A program made the position numbers and the translations under genes. From NCBI RefSeq assembly GCF_001865995.1, contig NZ_MLQQ01000010.1, forward strand, positions 156,457-220,456: a stretch of 64,000 nucleotides of DNA, given 5' to 3'. This DNA comes from Anaerobacillus arseniciselenatis (GTDB lineage: Bacteria; Bacillota; Bacilli; Bacillales; Anaerobacillaceae). Positions 39,287 to 48,043 of the stretch are shown here, one piece after another; position 1 is the first letter of the stretch; the number at the start of each line of letters is the position of its first letter. The notes under the pieces are model-generated. The model was not told where the DNA came from. It saw only the letters and a program-made list of their open reading frames with translations, and did no database searches.

Positions 39287-39523
39287 ATGCAAATTAACAT
39301 TAGAAATATCCGGATAAATTCGATTAGTACTATTGGTTCATTAAATATTGGGAAAACCGTTTTCAGTGATAATCAGGCCTCAAGCGCCCAATTCCCTAAA
39401 CCAAATTATGAAGAAACTGAACCTGAAAACGAAGACAATAATGAAAATGAACAAAATAATAATGATGGCGAAAATATTGAATTTCAGCCACCGATGGATG
39501 CCCCACCAATTTATATTCCTTAG
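39287..39523 (+). CDS. GerP-like protein 3 with acidic tail
   Basis: 78-aa protein whose first 30 residues (INIRNIRINSISTIGSLNIG) match the start of the two upstream paralogues, while the rest is an Asn/Glu-rich acidic tail ending in a Pro-rich stretch (FQPPMDAPPIYIP). It may be a GerPB-like or diverged GerPA-family protein. ATG with AGGAGAG. It precedes a terminator. Confidence 0.65.
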   Translation: MQINIRNIRINSISTIGSLNIGKTVFSDNQASSAQFPKPNYEETEPENEDNNENEQNNNDGENIEFQPPMDAPPIYIP

Positions 39524-39528
39524 TATGT

Positions 39529-39578
39529 CATAGCACTACTAGTTAGCCGTTAGGTTAAAAAGTAGTGCTTTTTTTATT
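39529..39578 (+). terminator. Terminator after the three GerP-like genes
   Basis: AGCACTACT and AGTAGTGCT arms followed by a T run. gerPC lies beyond it and may have its own promoter. Confidence 0.8.
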
Positions 39579-39674
39579 TCCGCTATAGCCTGAAGCACTG
39601 CTAAAAAAACATGAACACTTAGAGCCCATTTTTCATAGTGTATTAAAGGTTGTTATTAAGGAGGCGGATTTTAT

Positions 39675-40214
39675 ATGTATTATTATCAATGGCCTTATCA
39701 GTATTGTTATCAGCAGCCATATTACTATTGTAACTATCCATATTCCAATTATTATATTGAGCCTGCGAACGGCGAACAATGGATGAATGCTGATCAATAT
39801 GTTGATTATTACTATGACGAAACTGCTACTAAAGCAAATTATAATGCGAAAAATGAAAATAAGGAGAACAACAACTTCAATGTAAATGACATTCCTCAAC
39901 TTAATGGAGTACAACATTTTATACCTAAAGTGATGCAAACCCTTGAAAGCATACAACAAAAAATGAAAGAAATAGAAGAAGAAAATGAAAATTTAAAAGA
40001 AAAGATTAAAGATATAAAACCGATTAACATTGAAAATATTAATTACAAAATTCAAGAGCTAACAGTTGAAGAATTATCAGGGGCATTAAATATCGGCTTA
40101 AGTGCATTGACAGATGCTGAGAACTTGAAGAAATTACTTAATGAAAACGGAGAAATCAAATTCAATGACCTAGATACGAATATGGAAGAAAACTTTGAGG
40201 AAATGGATGGGTGA
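39675..40214 (+). CDS. gerPC: GerPC-type spore germination protein
   Basis: 179-aa protein with a Tyr-rich N terminus (YYYQWPYQYCYQQPYYYCNY), a Glu/Lys coiled coil (about 90-120), and the GerPC hallmark INIENINYKIQELTVEEL followed by SGALNIGLSAL. GerPC is required in B. subtilis for germinant permeability through the coat. The linker is rich in Asn. RBS AAGGAGG. The gerPABCDEF operon is not complete here; D, E and standard B were not found. Confidence 0.75.
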   Translation: MYYYQWPYQYCYQQPYYYCNYPYSNYYIEPANGEQWMNADQYVDYYYDETATKANYNAKNENKENNNFNVNDIPQLNGVQHFIPKVMQTLESIQQKMKEIEEENENLKEKIKDIKPINIENINYKIQELTVEELSGALNIGLSALTDAENLKKLLNENGEIKFNDLDTNMEENFEEMDG

Positions 40215-40240
40215 CAAGAAAAGCGTAAGCGCCTTGGGCA
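40215..40240. repeat. CAAGAAAAGCG repeat after gerPC
   Basis: CAAGAAAAGCGTAAGCGCCT begins directly after the TGA stop of gerPC, as the related copy does after mqnD. Confidence 0.6.
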
Positions 40241-40256
40241 GGTCCAAATAAAAACT

Positions 40257-40287
40257 GGAGCCTTTCACCAAAAGGCGCCTTTTTGTC
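40257..40287 (+). terminator. Terminator after gerPC
   Basis: GGAGCCTTT and AAAGGCGCC arms followed by T residues. Confidence 0.75.
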
Positions 40288-40361
40288 TTTTTGGGAAGGT
40301 CAAATAAAACAATGGGGTTGTCCTAAACGATAGTACTTGTTTTTGGGCACCCCTCTTTTAT

Positions 40362-41195
40362 TTATAATTTAATTTGTTGGACGTTTATTAACTTATGTAA
40401 TAATCTTGCTGCTTCTTGTTCATTTTTCGGTAAATTTTCTACGTTTAAGTTCGGAACCATTCGAAATAACCTGGCGATTCTCGGGAGGTGAAGATTTGAT
40501 TTTCTAATCCACTCTTCATCCGTTAGTAACTCCGGACCACCGCTAGCTAAAAGTTGACCGTCTTTCATTAAAATGATCATATCAGCCCAAGATACGGCAA
40601 AATCTACATCATGTGTTGATAATAATACGGTTTTCCCCATAAAACTTAATCCTTGAAGTAGAGCAGCCACTTCATCTTGTCCTTGTGGATCGAGATAAGA
40701 CATTGGCTCGTCTAAAATGACAATGTCAGGCTTCATCGCAAGGATCCCAGCAATAGCTACTCGCTTTTTTTGACCGTAACTTAATTGATAAGGTGCTCTT
40801 GATTTAAACTCCAGCATTCCTACAGAGCCTAAAGCAACATTACAAACTTCCTCAATTTCTTCTTCAGAAAGCCCAAGGTTTCTAGGTCCAAATTGTACAT
40901 CTTCCCAAACCGTTCCTGATATTACTTGATCATCTGGATCTTGAAACACTAGTCCAACTTTTTGGCGAATTGCTTTCGCACTTTTTTTATTTAACGGAAC
41001 CCCCATAATTGATACCGAACCATTTTGTGGTAGCTTCAAACCATTTAAATGATGTAATAACGTCGATTTGCCAGCTCCATTAGGACCAAGTAAAGCGACT
41101 TTTGCTCCTACCGGTATTTGTAATGAGATATCACTAATCGCCGGCGTCATATCTGGATAACTGTAAGTAACATTTTCAATGTGTACCGCTTGCAA
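40362..41195 (-). CDS. cbiO: Orphan cobalt/nickel ECF ATPase CbiO
   Basis: ATP-binding subunit of an ECF importer, cobalt/nickel type. Walker A is GPNGAGKST near 38, Q-loop VGLVFQDPDDQV, signature LSYGQKKRVAIAG, and Walker B IVILDEPMSYLDP; the H-loop is STHDVDFA. The C-terminal part resembles CbiO rather than the EcfA1/A2 pair of shared vitamin importers. 277 aa. Start is TTG 41195 with AAAGGAGG. No S or T subunit is nearby; the cbiM-nikL-nikK-cbiQ genes at 8.8-11.7 kb lack an ATPase and are the obvious partner. It lies downstream of a ureohydrolase with a family C hairpin between. Confidence 0.85.
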   Translation of the reverse strand: MQAVHIENVTYSYPDMTPAISDISLQIPVGAKVALLGPNGAGKSTLLHHLNGLKLPQNGSVSIMGVPLNKKSAKAIRQKVGLVFQDPDDQVISGTVWEDVQFGPRNLGLSEEEIEEVCNVALGSVGMLEFKSRAPYQLSYGQKKRVAIAGILAMKPDIVILDEPMSYLDPQGQDEVAALLQGLSFMGKTVLLSTHDVDFAVSWADMIILMKDGQLLASGGPELLTDEEWIRKSNLHLPRIARLFRMVPNLNVENLPKNEQEAARLLHKLINVQQIKL

Positions 41196-41209
41196 GTAGA
41201 TTCCTCCTT

Positions 41210-41283
41210 TTTGGGTGTCTGACACCCTCCGTGGACATTTGGTGATTTTGTCCTCCTGAGGTGGACACCTCAGAAGGACAAAC
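41210..41283. repeat. Family C variant between ureohydrolase and cbiO
   Basis: GTGTCTGACACC at 41216-41227, then GTCCTCCTGAGG and CCTCAGAAGGAC arms. The hairpin could terminate or attenuate transcription into cbiO. Confidence 0.7.
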
Positions 41284-41286
41284 TAA

Positions 41287-42447
41287 CTATGAAAATTTCT
41301 TCCCTAACTTCCCTGCATCAACCATTGATGCTAAAACGTCACAGATAATACGTGTACCAAGTAATGCGGTCTGGTCACTTACGTCATATGGTGGGGATAC
41401 TTCTACTAATTCCATGCCACATATCCCTTCTCTAGCTACAATATCTAAAAACTTCAAACCTTCTCTCGGTGTAAATCCACCTGGTTCAGGCCACCCAGTA
41501 CCAGGTACAAAACCAGCATCAAAGCTGTCAATATCGACACTTAAGTAGACTGCTTTCGCACCGCCTTGCCACGCTTTTTCTAAAGCAATTTCGGCTACTT
41601 TTTCAATTCCCAGCTTTTCAACATCATCGATGGAAATTGCTGTTGTATTAAACTTCCTTACATTTTGAACGGCCTCGCGAGGAACTTGCCAGCCACCTAT
41701 TCCGACTTGAACTAAGTTTTCAGGTGGGGCATTAGGAATGTTTGTCGCATGGAACCAAGGAGTAGTGTGCATACGCTCATCCATATCTTTTTCTTGCAAA
41801 TCAAGATGGCGGTCCATATGAATAATTCCAACCTTGCCATCCACGTGTTCAGCAATCGCTCGTAAACATGGATAACCGATGGCATGGTCCCCACCTAGCA
41901 TTACCGGTAATGTCCCTTGTTTAAATACGTGGGAAACAGCTTTAAAAATTTGATCAAAACTTTTTTCAATATTAGCAATCGTAAACACGTCACCTACATC
42001 ACACATGTTTAATGACTCCACTAGATCGACACCTTTTTCATAACTGTAACTAGTGTATAACTTAGAAATTCTTCGCATTGCCTCGGGTCCAAAACGAGCA
42101 CCCGCTCTGTAGGTCGTTCCAATATCAAAAGGAACACCCATAAATGCAACGTCATATTCACCTACTCTTCGAACGTCTTCTAAAAACGGCGTTCGCAAGA
42201 ATGTAGGTATTCCCGCATAAGCAGGCCTTGGCTCCCTAGTAAACGTGGAAATTGTTCGATCACCAATTGAAGGAGCTGCTTCCAGTCCATACTTTAACGA
42301 CCTTTTTAAAATTTTCTGATTTTCAACTTCAGGAATTTTTGCTTCCTTCTCAGCTTGCTCAATTCCTAGTAAATCAGTCGTTCGGTCGCTTTCGAGGGCT
42401 TTTTTCTTTCTAAAGCTTAGTCCGTGATTATCGAAAAAACCCAACAT
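41287..42447 (-). CDS. Ureohydrolase-family enzyme, possible guanidine hydrolase
   Basis: Arginase/agmatinase-family metallohydrolase, 386 aa, with a 90-residue N-terminal extension. All six metal ligands are present: His188 (GGDHAIGYP), Asp212, His214, Asp216 (MDRHLDL, Arg in place of the usual Ala), Asp305 and Asp307 (SVDIDSFDAGF). The loop GTGWPEPGG (316-324) differs from the agmatinase GTGTPE-type loop and recalls the Ni2+-dependent guanidine hydrolase GdmH of Synechocystis. That substrate is an inference; agmatine or guanidinobutyrate remain possible. No speA/speE or guanidine riboswitch is adjacent. ATG with AAAAGGATG. Confidence 0.7.
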   Translation of the reverse strand: MLGFFDNHGLSFRKKKALESDRTTDLLGIEQAEKEAKIPEVENQKILKRSLKYGLEAAPSIGDRTISTFTREPRPAYAGIPTFLRTPFLEDVRRVGEYDVAFMGVPFDIGTTYRAGARFGPEAMRRISKLYTSYSYEKGVDLVESLNMCDVGDVFTIANIEKSFDQIFKAVSHVFKQGTLPVMLGGDHAIGYPCLRAIAEHVDGKVGIIHMDRHLDLQEKDMDERMHTTPWFHATNIPNAPPENLVQVGIGGWQVPREAVQNVRKFNTTAISIDDVEKLGIEKVAEIALEKAWQGGAKAVYLSVDIDSFDAGFVPGTGWPEPGGFTPREGLKFLDIVAREGICGMELVEVSPPYDVSDQTALLGTRIICDVLASMVDAGKLGKKFS

Positions 42448-42598
42448 GTATCACATCCTTTTCTCTTCATTTAGATGTACTTCATGCTGTCATTAGGCAG
42501 AGTTAGGAGCACATACTAACAATATATGTATTCAATCATTTGTAAATAAATGCCTATAAAAAAGATTTTTTTTGTAAAAGAAAAGCCTATTTTGGGAT

Positions 42599-42873
42599 AG
42601 TTGGTTAGTGGTTTGTTGGTTTGTTGGTTTGTGGTTGGCTGAAAGTTGGAAAAAACAAGGAGGCGTCAGTGAACGTGTCCGCCGCCTCTTTTCACCTTAG
42701 GTGATAACGATGTTCATCATCGGTTTGTATGATAAAAGAATGCTCGGTCGCTTTTCTGGAGCGAGCCTCTAAAATTCGATAGAAGTTTACAGCGAAGCGA
42801 GAGGAAAGCGACCGACACTTTCATTCAAGATGGTGATGAGATATCGTCATGAACATTTTGTATGAAAAAAGGT
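42599..42873. repeat. Family A repeat, copy 4 (inverted)
   Basis: Reverse orientation. Heptamer tract GGTTAGTGGTTTGTTGG at the left, then a 14-base stem TCGGTCGCTTTTCT (42744-42757)/AGGAAAGCGACCGA (42802-42815) with one mismatch around the core. Small hairpin TGATGA/TCGTCA, and GTTCATACAAAA-type ends. It fills the gap upstream of the ureohydrolase. Confidence 0.82.
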
Positions 42874-42925
42874 GGGTGTTTTTGTGAACGGCAAAAAAAT
42901 AGTGCTGCTTTAAGTGCAGCACGCA

Positions 42926-43390
42926 TCACTCTTCATCTAAGTTTTGAATATTTACCTTTTTATTAACTTTCGTCGACCTAATTAAGCGATGTAAATGGAC
43001 AACTAAAACTCCTCTTTGGTAAGATGCATCAACTTTGTCATCTCTCACTGGATAGGGTAATTCGATCGTTCGTTTAAATGGTCCTTGAGGGATCTCTTCC
43101 TGTATTAAGCGAAAGCCATTGTAATCGACATGGAGCGTTCCTCTAACTTCAAGTGTACGTTCATAAGCGTAAACATCTACATCTTCAAGCTTCAATCCTG
43201 GTAAAGCAAAAACACATAAAATCTCATTACCAGACTCATAAATATTTATTTTGGGCCCACTACTATCAAAAAGTAAATTTTGAAAATCGGAAAAGAAATC
43301 TTCTCCTAAAAAGCTTGGCATTGATTTTTTCCAGTTGTTATTACCATTTCCACCGCCATTATTCATCGGCCAGAATTTATTCATATCCAT
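42926..43390 (-). CDS. Hsp20/alpha-crystallin small heat shock protein
   Basis: 154-aa small heat shock protein. The alpha-crystallin domain spans about 48-150, with INIYESGNEILCVFALPGLK, the VDVYAYERTLEVRG strand and GPFKRTIELPYPV, and ends in GVLVVHLHR. The N terminus is Gly/Asn-rich. In Bacillus several Hsp20 paralogues are spore coat proteins, and the surrounding spore genes make that plausible here; a general chaperone role is also possible. RBS AAAGGAGG. Confidence 0.85.
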   Translation of the reverse strand: MDMNKFWPMNNGGGNGNNNWKKSMPSFLGEDFFSDFQNLLFDSSGPKINIYESGNEILCVFALPGLKLEDVDVYAYERTLEVRGTLHVDYNGFRLIQEEIPQGPFKRTIELPYPVRDDKVDASYQRGVLVVHLHRLIRSTKVNKKVNIQNLDEE

Positions 43391-43524
43391 ACTTCCGCCT
43401 CCTTTACCTTTAATAGTTTATGGGCGTAAAAAAAATATGTGCTTGTCTAAGCCATCGTCAAATTGATCTCTAATAATTTTAAAAAACATTTAAAAAAACT
43501 TTACAGCCCTCTAAACTAAAATAA

Positions 43525-43560
43525 AATGGTAAAAGCAGGATAAAACCCACTTTTACCATT
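43525..43560 (-). terminator. Terminator of the 82-aa gene
   Basis: AATGGTAAAAG and CTTTTACCATT arms around a short loop. Confidence 0.75.
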
Positions 43561-43564
43561 ACCA

Positions 43565-43813
43565 TTAAATCCAAAATAAAGATGCTCCTAGTGCAAACCC
43601 ACCGATTGCCGCTAAAGCTACTGGGAAAATAAACGGGCGCCATCCCCAGCCCCAACCCCAATGAAATCCAGATACTCCTCTAGATACGGGCTCAAGATAA
43701 ACATGTTGATGGTCGACGGATACAATTCTACCCGTATGAACTCTACCTGTTTTCTCATAAATTGTCACAACTTGCCCTTTGTGTTTACAACAAAGATCGT
43801 AATAATGACTCAC
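43565..43813 (-). CDS. 82-aa small membrane protein
   Basis: The N-terminal half looks like a small beta-barrel of the Sm/KOW type (GQVVTIYEKTGRVHTGRIVS). A striking SGFHWGWGWGWRPF linker and a C-terminal hydrophobic segment (about 61-82, FIFPVALAAIGGFALGASLF) follow. I know similar proteins only as uncharacterised in Bacillaceae. RBS GGAGGGAG. Single gene between the Hsp20 gene and a divergent YppG-like gene. Confidence 0.65.
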   Translation of the reverse strand: MSHYYDLCCKHKGQVVTIYEKTGRVHTGRIVSVDHQHVYLEPVSRGVSGFHWGWGWGWRPFIFPVALAAIGGFALGASLFWI

Positions 43814-44055
43814 TTTACTCCCTCCTTTTGTCTATTTCTCTACTATAGTATTTAAATGACTACCTATTTGCCTGTGCTTTTACAACTGTTTTTTTAATGA
43901 TAGAAAAATAGGCTATTAAACTTACCATTTAATTATTATTAGGGAAAACACCCTCCCACTGGCACATGGTCTGACATAAACTAATGAGAAACGAAGGGTA
44001 GGCTAGACGACCAAGTGCGATATACTCTTTATCGAAAAAAATAATAGGGAGGAAA

Positions 44056-44604
44056 ATGAATATGTTTCCGTTTAAAAGTATGATGTTCCCGTTCTCAATG
44101 ATGAAAAGCAACAATACAATGGGGTTTAACCCGTTTGAATTTCATAATCATATGATGAAGCACCACCCGATGATGAAACAGCTTCCTATGATGATGAATC
44201 AAAATCCAATGAGGAAACAAAACCCTGCAATGATGAAAAATTCTCCATCAGGCATCTTTAACTCTTTTCCTTTTAATTACGATCAGCAACAATATCAAGA
44301 AGAAAATCCATTTTTAAATAGCTTTTTTCAACCGCAATCTCCTACACAAGGACAAAATCAACAGCAGCAAGCTGGTCAAATCCAACAGTCAGCCTTTCCT
44401 TTCCAGGGACACTCTCAGCAGCAACCATTCTCGCTACAAGGGCAAACGCAAGTACAAAACCGATCTCAATTCCCTCAATCACTTTTCACTGACCAAAATG
44501 GAAAAGTTGATTTAAACAAGATTGGCGGGGGCGTCCAAACAGCTTTAAACCTTGCCAATCAGGTGAGCCCGATCATGAAAATGTTCGGTGGATTTTTCAG
44601 ATAA
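44056..44604 (+). CDS. YppG-like Met/Gln-rich protein
   Basis: 182-aa low-complexity protein: Met/His/Phe-rich N terminus (about 1-70, with HNHMMKHHPMMKQLPMMM), Gln-rich middle (80-140), and a conserved-looking C terminus LFTDQNGKVDLNKIGGGVQT ending in MKMFGGFFR. This C terminus is the pattern of Bacillus YppG-type, probably spore-associated, proteins. The many Met/His could bind metal. An ATG with GGGAGG is used. Confidence 0.6.
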   Translation: MNMFPFKSMMFPFSMMKSNNTMGFNPFEFHNHMMKHHPMMKQLPMMMNQNPMRKQNPAMMKNSPSGIFNSFPFNYDQQQYQEENPFLNSFFQPQSPTQGQNQQQQAGQIQQSAFPFQGHSQQQPFSLQGQTQVQNRSQFPQSLFTDQNGKVDLNKIGGGVQTALNLANQVSPIMKMFGGFFR

Positions 44605-44605
44605 A

Positions 44606-44702
44606 AAAAGTGCCAGTCACCTCAAACACTATATTTAAAAATGTGCGAGATACACTTTTAAATATAGTATTTCTTTGAGGTGAGCTGACACTTTATTGGC
44701 AC
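44606..44702. repeat. Long hairpin between YppG-like gene and yerC
   Basis: AAGTGCCAGTCACCTCAAA and TTTGAGGTGAGCTGACACTT outer arms, with inner TATATTTAAAA/TTTTAAATATA. It is related in plan to family C but has its own inner stem. It terminates the two convergent genes. Confidence 0.8.
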
Positions 44703-44712
44703 CTATATTTAA

Positions 44713-45036
44713 TTAATCATTCGTAATTTCTTTTTGTAACTGATCTTTAACACGTTCTAATGTCATTTGATATCCTTCGTTGCCGTAATTTAAACAGCGC
44801 TTTACTCTTGAAATTGTGGCAGTACTCGCGCCTGTTTCTGCCTCTATTTTTTGGTAAGTAAATCCATCACGAAGCATTCTTGCTACTTCTAGACGTTGAG
44901 CTAATGATTGTATTTCGTTAATAGTACAAAGGTCATCAAAAAATTGATAACATTCTTCTAAATCTTTTAAACTTAAAATAGCTAAAAACAGCTGATCTAA
45001 TTCTTTTCCTCTTAATTTATCGATTTGCAAATTCAT
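44713..45036 (-). CDS. yerC: TrpR-like regulator YerC
   Basis: 107-aa protein of the YerC/YecD family with a TrpR-like helix-turn-helix: LEECYQFFDDLCTINEIQSL, then the turn AETGASTATISRVKRCLNYG near 70-90. Predicted DNA-binding regulator; the regulon is unknown. ATG after GGAAGGATG. The order yerA-yerB-yerC downstream of the pur operon matches B. subtilis. Confidence 0.93.
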   Translation of the reverse strand: MNLQIDKLRGKELDQLFLAILSLKDLEECYQFFDDLCTINEIQSLAQRLEVARMLRDGFTYQKIEAETGASTATISRVKRCLNYGNEGYQMTLERVKDQLQKEITND

Positions 45037-45067
45037 TCATCCTTCCATGACGTTTTATCAGTTTATA

Positions 45068-46138
45068 TTACTTCGTGATATTCACGCTTTGATCTAAGTT
45101 AGGAACTACATTTATCCATGTTTTCCCTTGAACAAAATTTAGCCTCTCTCCATCTTTCACCGGTAAGATTTGTCCATCAATATTTTCCCAGTCTACATAT
45201 TGGTATACTCCATTTTGAACGAGCAGTGCATTTCCACCTGATGTAATATCGATAGCTCTACGTCCAACATTATCAATCACTCTATGGCTCATTTCTACGA
45301 TAAAAAGGTTGTCCGTAGTAACGGGAATTTCTTCTTCTTTATAGTCAACGATTTTTTCCCCACCTACGTGTCGAATATAGCTTTCAAGCTCTTGGTCATA
45401 TCGATAAACGACATTGTTAGTACTACTACCATAGTTAATTGTAACCTCTAACGCCTCGTCACCGCCAATGATTGACTCATCATCAAAAAATGTCAATGAT
45501 GGAACAGGAGTAATTAGCGCATGCCCTGCATGTTCAGCTGCTTTTAATAAATCATTATAGCTAGTATACATATTATGCGGTGCTCTTCTTTCTGAAGAGC
45601 GCCACAAATACCTTCCGTCATAAGCTAACCCATCAATATGATCAACTTGTCGATTTTGAATCATGGCAAACGCTTGCGGACTTCCACCAGCTGAAACATA
45701 AATTCCATTATAACCATTATTCAAATTAATATAATAATCTCTAGCGCTACGAACAGGTCCAATTACTTCGGGCTTTTCACTATGATAAAATGCAAGCAGA
45801 CGAGTAATCGTTCCTTCTGATAAAACTTCATAAACTAAATCCGCTTGGTAAAGTCCTGTTTGAGGTCTTGCTGAGCGGGAATTTTCAATCATAACACCGA
45901 ATGCTCGGTAATCAACATCTTCATTTGTGCCGATACCTGTTAACGGAAATTGATTTTCAAAAACTTCTTCTTCAGGCTCTGGCTCTGGTTTCGGCTCAGG
46001 CTCTGGTTCAGTTTTTTCAACAACTTCTTCTGGTGGGTCATCTGGTTGAACAGCACCAGTATCTTCCTTTTTATTACAAGCAAAGACGAATGTTACTACG
46101 AGTACTAAAAGCAATCCTAAAGTAAGCCTTTTCATCAT
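45068..46138 (-). CDS. yerB: DUF3048 lipoprotein YerB
   Basis: 356-aa exported lipoprotein; signal peptide with lipobox VFAC (Cys21), a Pro/Glu-rich linker (about 35-60, EPEPEPKPEPEPEEE), then the DUF3048 N domain (PLTGIGTNEDVDYRAFGVMI, GLYQADLVYEVLSEGTITR) and C domain. Role unknown; probably cell-envelope. The linker likely spans the wall-proximal zone. 31 bp upstream of yerC. Confidence 0.92.
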   Translation of the reverse strand: MMKRLTLGLLLVLVVTFVFACNKKEDTGAVQPDDPPEEVVEKTEPEPEPKPEPEPEEEVFENQFPLTGIGTNEDVDYRAFGVMIENSRSARPQTGLYQADLVYEVLSEGTITRLLAFYHSEKPEVIGPVRSARDYYINLNNGYNGIYVSAGGSPQAFAMIQNRQVDHIDGLAYDGRYLWRSSERRAPHNMYTSYNDLLKAAEHAGHALITPVPSLTFFDDESIIGGDEALEVTINYGSSTNNVVYRYDQELESYIRHVGGEKIVDYKEEEIPVTTDNLFIVEMSHRVIDNVGRRAIDITSGGNALLVQNGVYQYVDWENIDGQILPVKDGERLNFVQGKTWINVVPNLDQSVNITK

Positions 46139-46173
46139 AAAACCTTCCTTTACAAAAGATATCCTTTTATAGT

Positions 46174-47916
46174 TTAACGCATAATCGAAGGAAAGAGTAC
46201 CGTTTTCTTCTTTACATCAAAAATCCCTTTTTGCGTAACGCGAATATACGGTAAATGAGTTGATGAAAAAAACAGAAGACTATAGATAGGATCTTCGAAC
46301 AAATATCCTCTTTCTTTTAATGCGCTCACAAGACTCTTCTCTTCCTTAATAACTTCTTCCATTCGTTTATTAGACATTACTCCATATAACTCTAGCTTTA
46401 TACTATTTATTACCTTTCCTCTTTCTGTTAAAACAATACCACCTTGTTGCTGTTTTAATTGTTGAAAAGCAAGTAACATATCTTTTTTATTTTTCCCGAT
46501 TAAAATTAAGTCCCCAGTGTTAGAAAAAGACGACGCAAAACCCGAAACATTTTTTGCAAAGCCTTTAATGATCGTATTAATGATCCAATCCCCATTTTTA
46601 TCGACCATAATGAAAAAACTTTCATCGCTCTCAGCAGGTAACTGCTCTTGTGTGACATCAATGGAAATACGGTATGGTTTTAAAATGACGGAATTCATCA
46701 TCTCAATTCCAAGTGGCATTGAGAAATGCATATCACTTTCGGTTAAATCCCAATTTAACTCGAGCGGTTTAACATCATATTCTTCCCATGGAAATGACGG
46801 TACTGGATATTGGTGAACTCCATCTTTTTTCACCCACTGGCCTTTCGCTAATACAGAAACTGGTAAAGGATTATTCTTATCCTCAAGAATGTTGATGTGA
46901 GCTAACCTTCCAGGTGCTATCATTCCGACACGGTCATCTAAGTGATAATGGCGCGCAACATTATACGTCGCCATTGCATAAGCATCAGTGTCAGGAATAC
47001 CTTTATCTAAAGCAATTTTAATCACCATATCCATAAAGCCTTGTTCGTAAAAACTCGGTGTTGATCCATCCGTTGTTAAAAGTACTCGACTAAAATCATC
47101 TACACCTAGCTCTATAAGCTCCTCGATTATTTGCGGCAAATCCGGACGAATAGAAGAATACCTTAATGATGTTGTATACCCCATTTCAAGACGCATTAAT
47201 GCTTCTTTCCCTGTCATTGCTTCATGATCGGAACTCACACCTAATAAAGCCATTTGCGTTAACGTTCGTTCTGAAGCTCCTGGAAAATGTCCTTCGATTG
47301 GTTTGTTTAACTTTTTCGTTTCCTGAAGCCAATGGAGCATACTGTCATCTCCATGGAGAACTTTCGGCCAAGCCGTTAGTTCTCCACCTTGAACAACAAG
47401 AGGATGTTCAAGCCACGATTTCATATTAGAATAAGAAAAAATAGCTTCCTCGTTTTCTAACTCCGTTTGTGCGTCATAACGACACCACCAATACATTGAT
47501 GTTGGCAACTTATCTAAGTCATCAATTAGTGAAAGCGCTTTCTTTTTGTCCAAATTCAAAAACCAAATCATGTTGTCGTTAATTAATGTCGTCGTCCCAT
47601 GAACAGATGCATATTCAGCCAATGAATGGGGATTATATAACTGAAACGGGTGAGCATGATGTTCTATATATCCTGGAACAAGGGTTTGATTGCTACAATC
47701 AACCACTTCAGTACCTTCCATTTTTATAGGCATATCTTTACCAACATATATAATGCGGTCTTCATGAATCCAAATATTTGCCTGAAGCCATTTATTTAGA
47801 ACGCTATTTAAATAGGTCGCATTTGTTAAACATATGGTTGGTGCAACCTCACCGCGAATGATTTGGAGTTGTTTGCGTATTTGTTTTTTTGACCAACGTT
47901 CAACTCGTTGTGCCAC
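46174..47916 (-). CDS. yerA: Adenine deaminase-like amidohydrolase YerA
   Basis: Amidohydrolase of the adenine deaminase group (YerA type), probably cytoplasmic; activity on adenine is inferred only. Metal ligands are in GYIEHHAHPFQLY near 93, EGHFPGAS near 210 and the SSDHEAMTG stretch. The C-terminal third is the adenine-deaminase C domain. It lacks the HIHIES-type motif of AdeC, so substrate may differ. 580 aa. Start taken as GTG 47916, with GGGTG 6 bases upstream; GTG 47925 is an alternative. It follows the purine operon, which fits purine salvage. Confidence 0.82.
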   Translation of the reverse strand: MAQRVERWSKKQIRKQLQIIRGEVAPTICLTNATYLNSVLNKWLQANIWIHEDRIIYVGKDMPIKMEGTEVVDCSNQTLVPGYIEHHAHPFQLYNPHSLAEYASVHGTTTLINDNMIWFLNLDKKKALSLIDDLDKLPTSMYWWCRYDAQTELENEEAIFSYSNMKSWLEHPLVVQGGELTAWPKVLHGDDSMLHWLQETKKLNKPIEGHFPGASERTLTQMALLGVSSDHEAMTGKEALMRLEMGYTTSLRYSSIRPDLPQIIEELIELGVDDFSRVLLTTDGSTPSFYEQGFMDMVIKIALDKGIPDTDAYAMATYNVARHYHLDDRVGMIAPGRLAHINILEDKNNPLPVSVLAKGQWVKKDGVHQYPVPSFPWEEYDVKPLELNWDLTESDMHFSMPLGIEMMNSVILKPYRISIDVTQEQLPAESDESFFIMVDKNGDWIINTIIKGFAKNVSGFASSFSNTGDLILIGKNKKDMLLAFQQLKQQQGGIVLTERGKVINSIKLELYGVMSNKRMEEVIKEEKSLVSALKERGYLFEDPIYSLLFFSSTHLPYIRVTQKGIFDVKKKTVLFPSIMR

Positions 47917-48043
47917 TTTTATCACCCAATTCTCATAAAAATGTGTTTCTACTATCGTAACATATTTTTATCATTTACCACACTAAAGTTTTTGACAAAA
48001 AAACAAATATTTTTGTCAAAAAATAACGAAAGGTGATTTACTA

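Noticed and set aside
39633..39959. 108-codon minus-strand frame rich in Ile
   Set aside because: Antisense shadow of gerPC.
42448..42925. Guanidine riboswitch upstream of the ureohydrolase
   Set aside because: The conserved ykkC-type core is not present; the gap is filled by a family A repeat.
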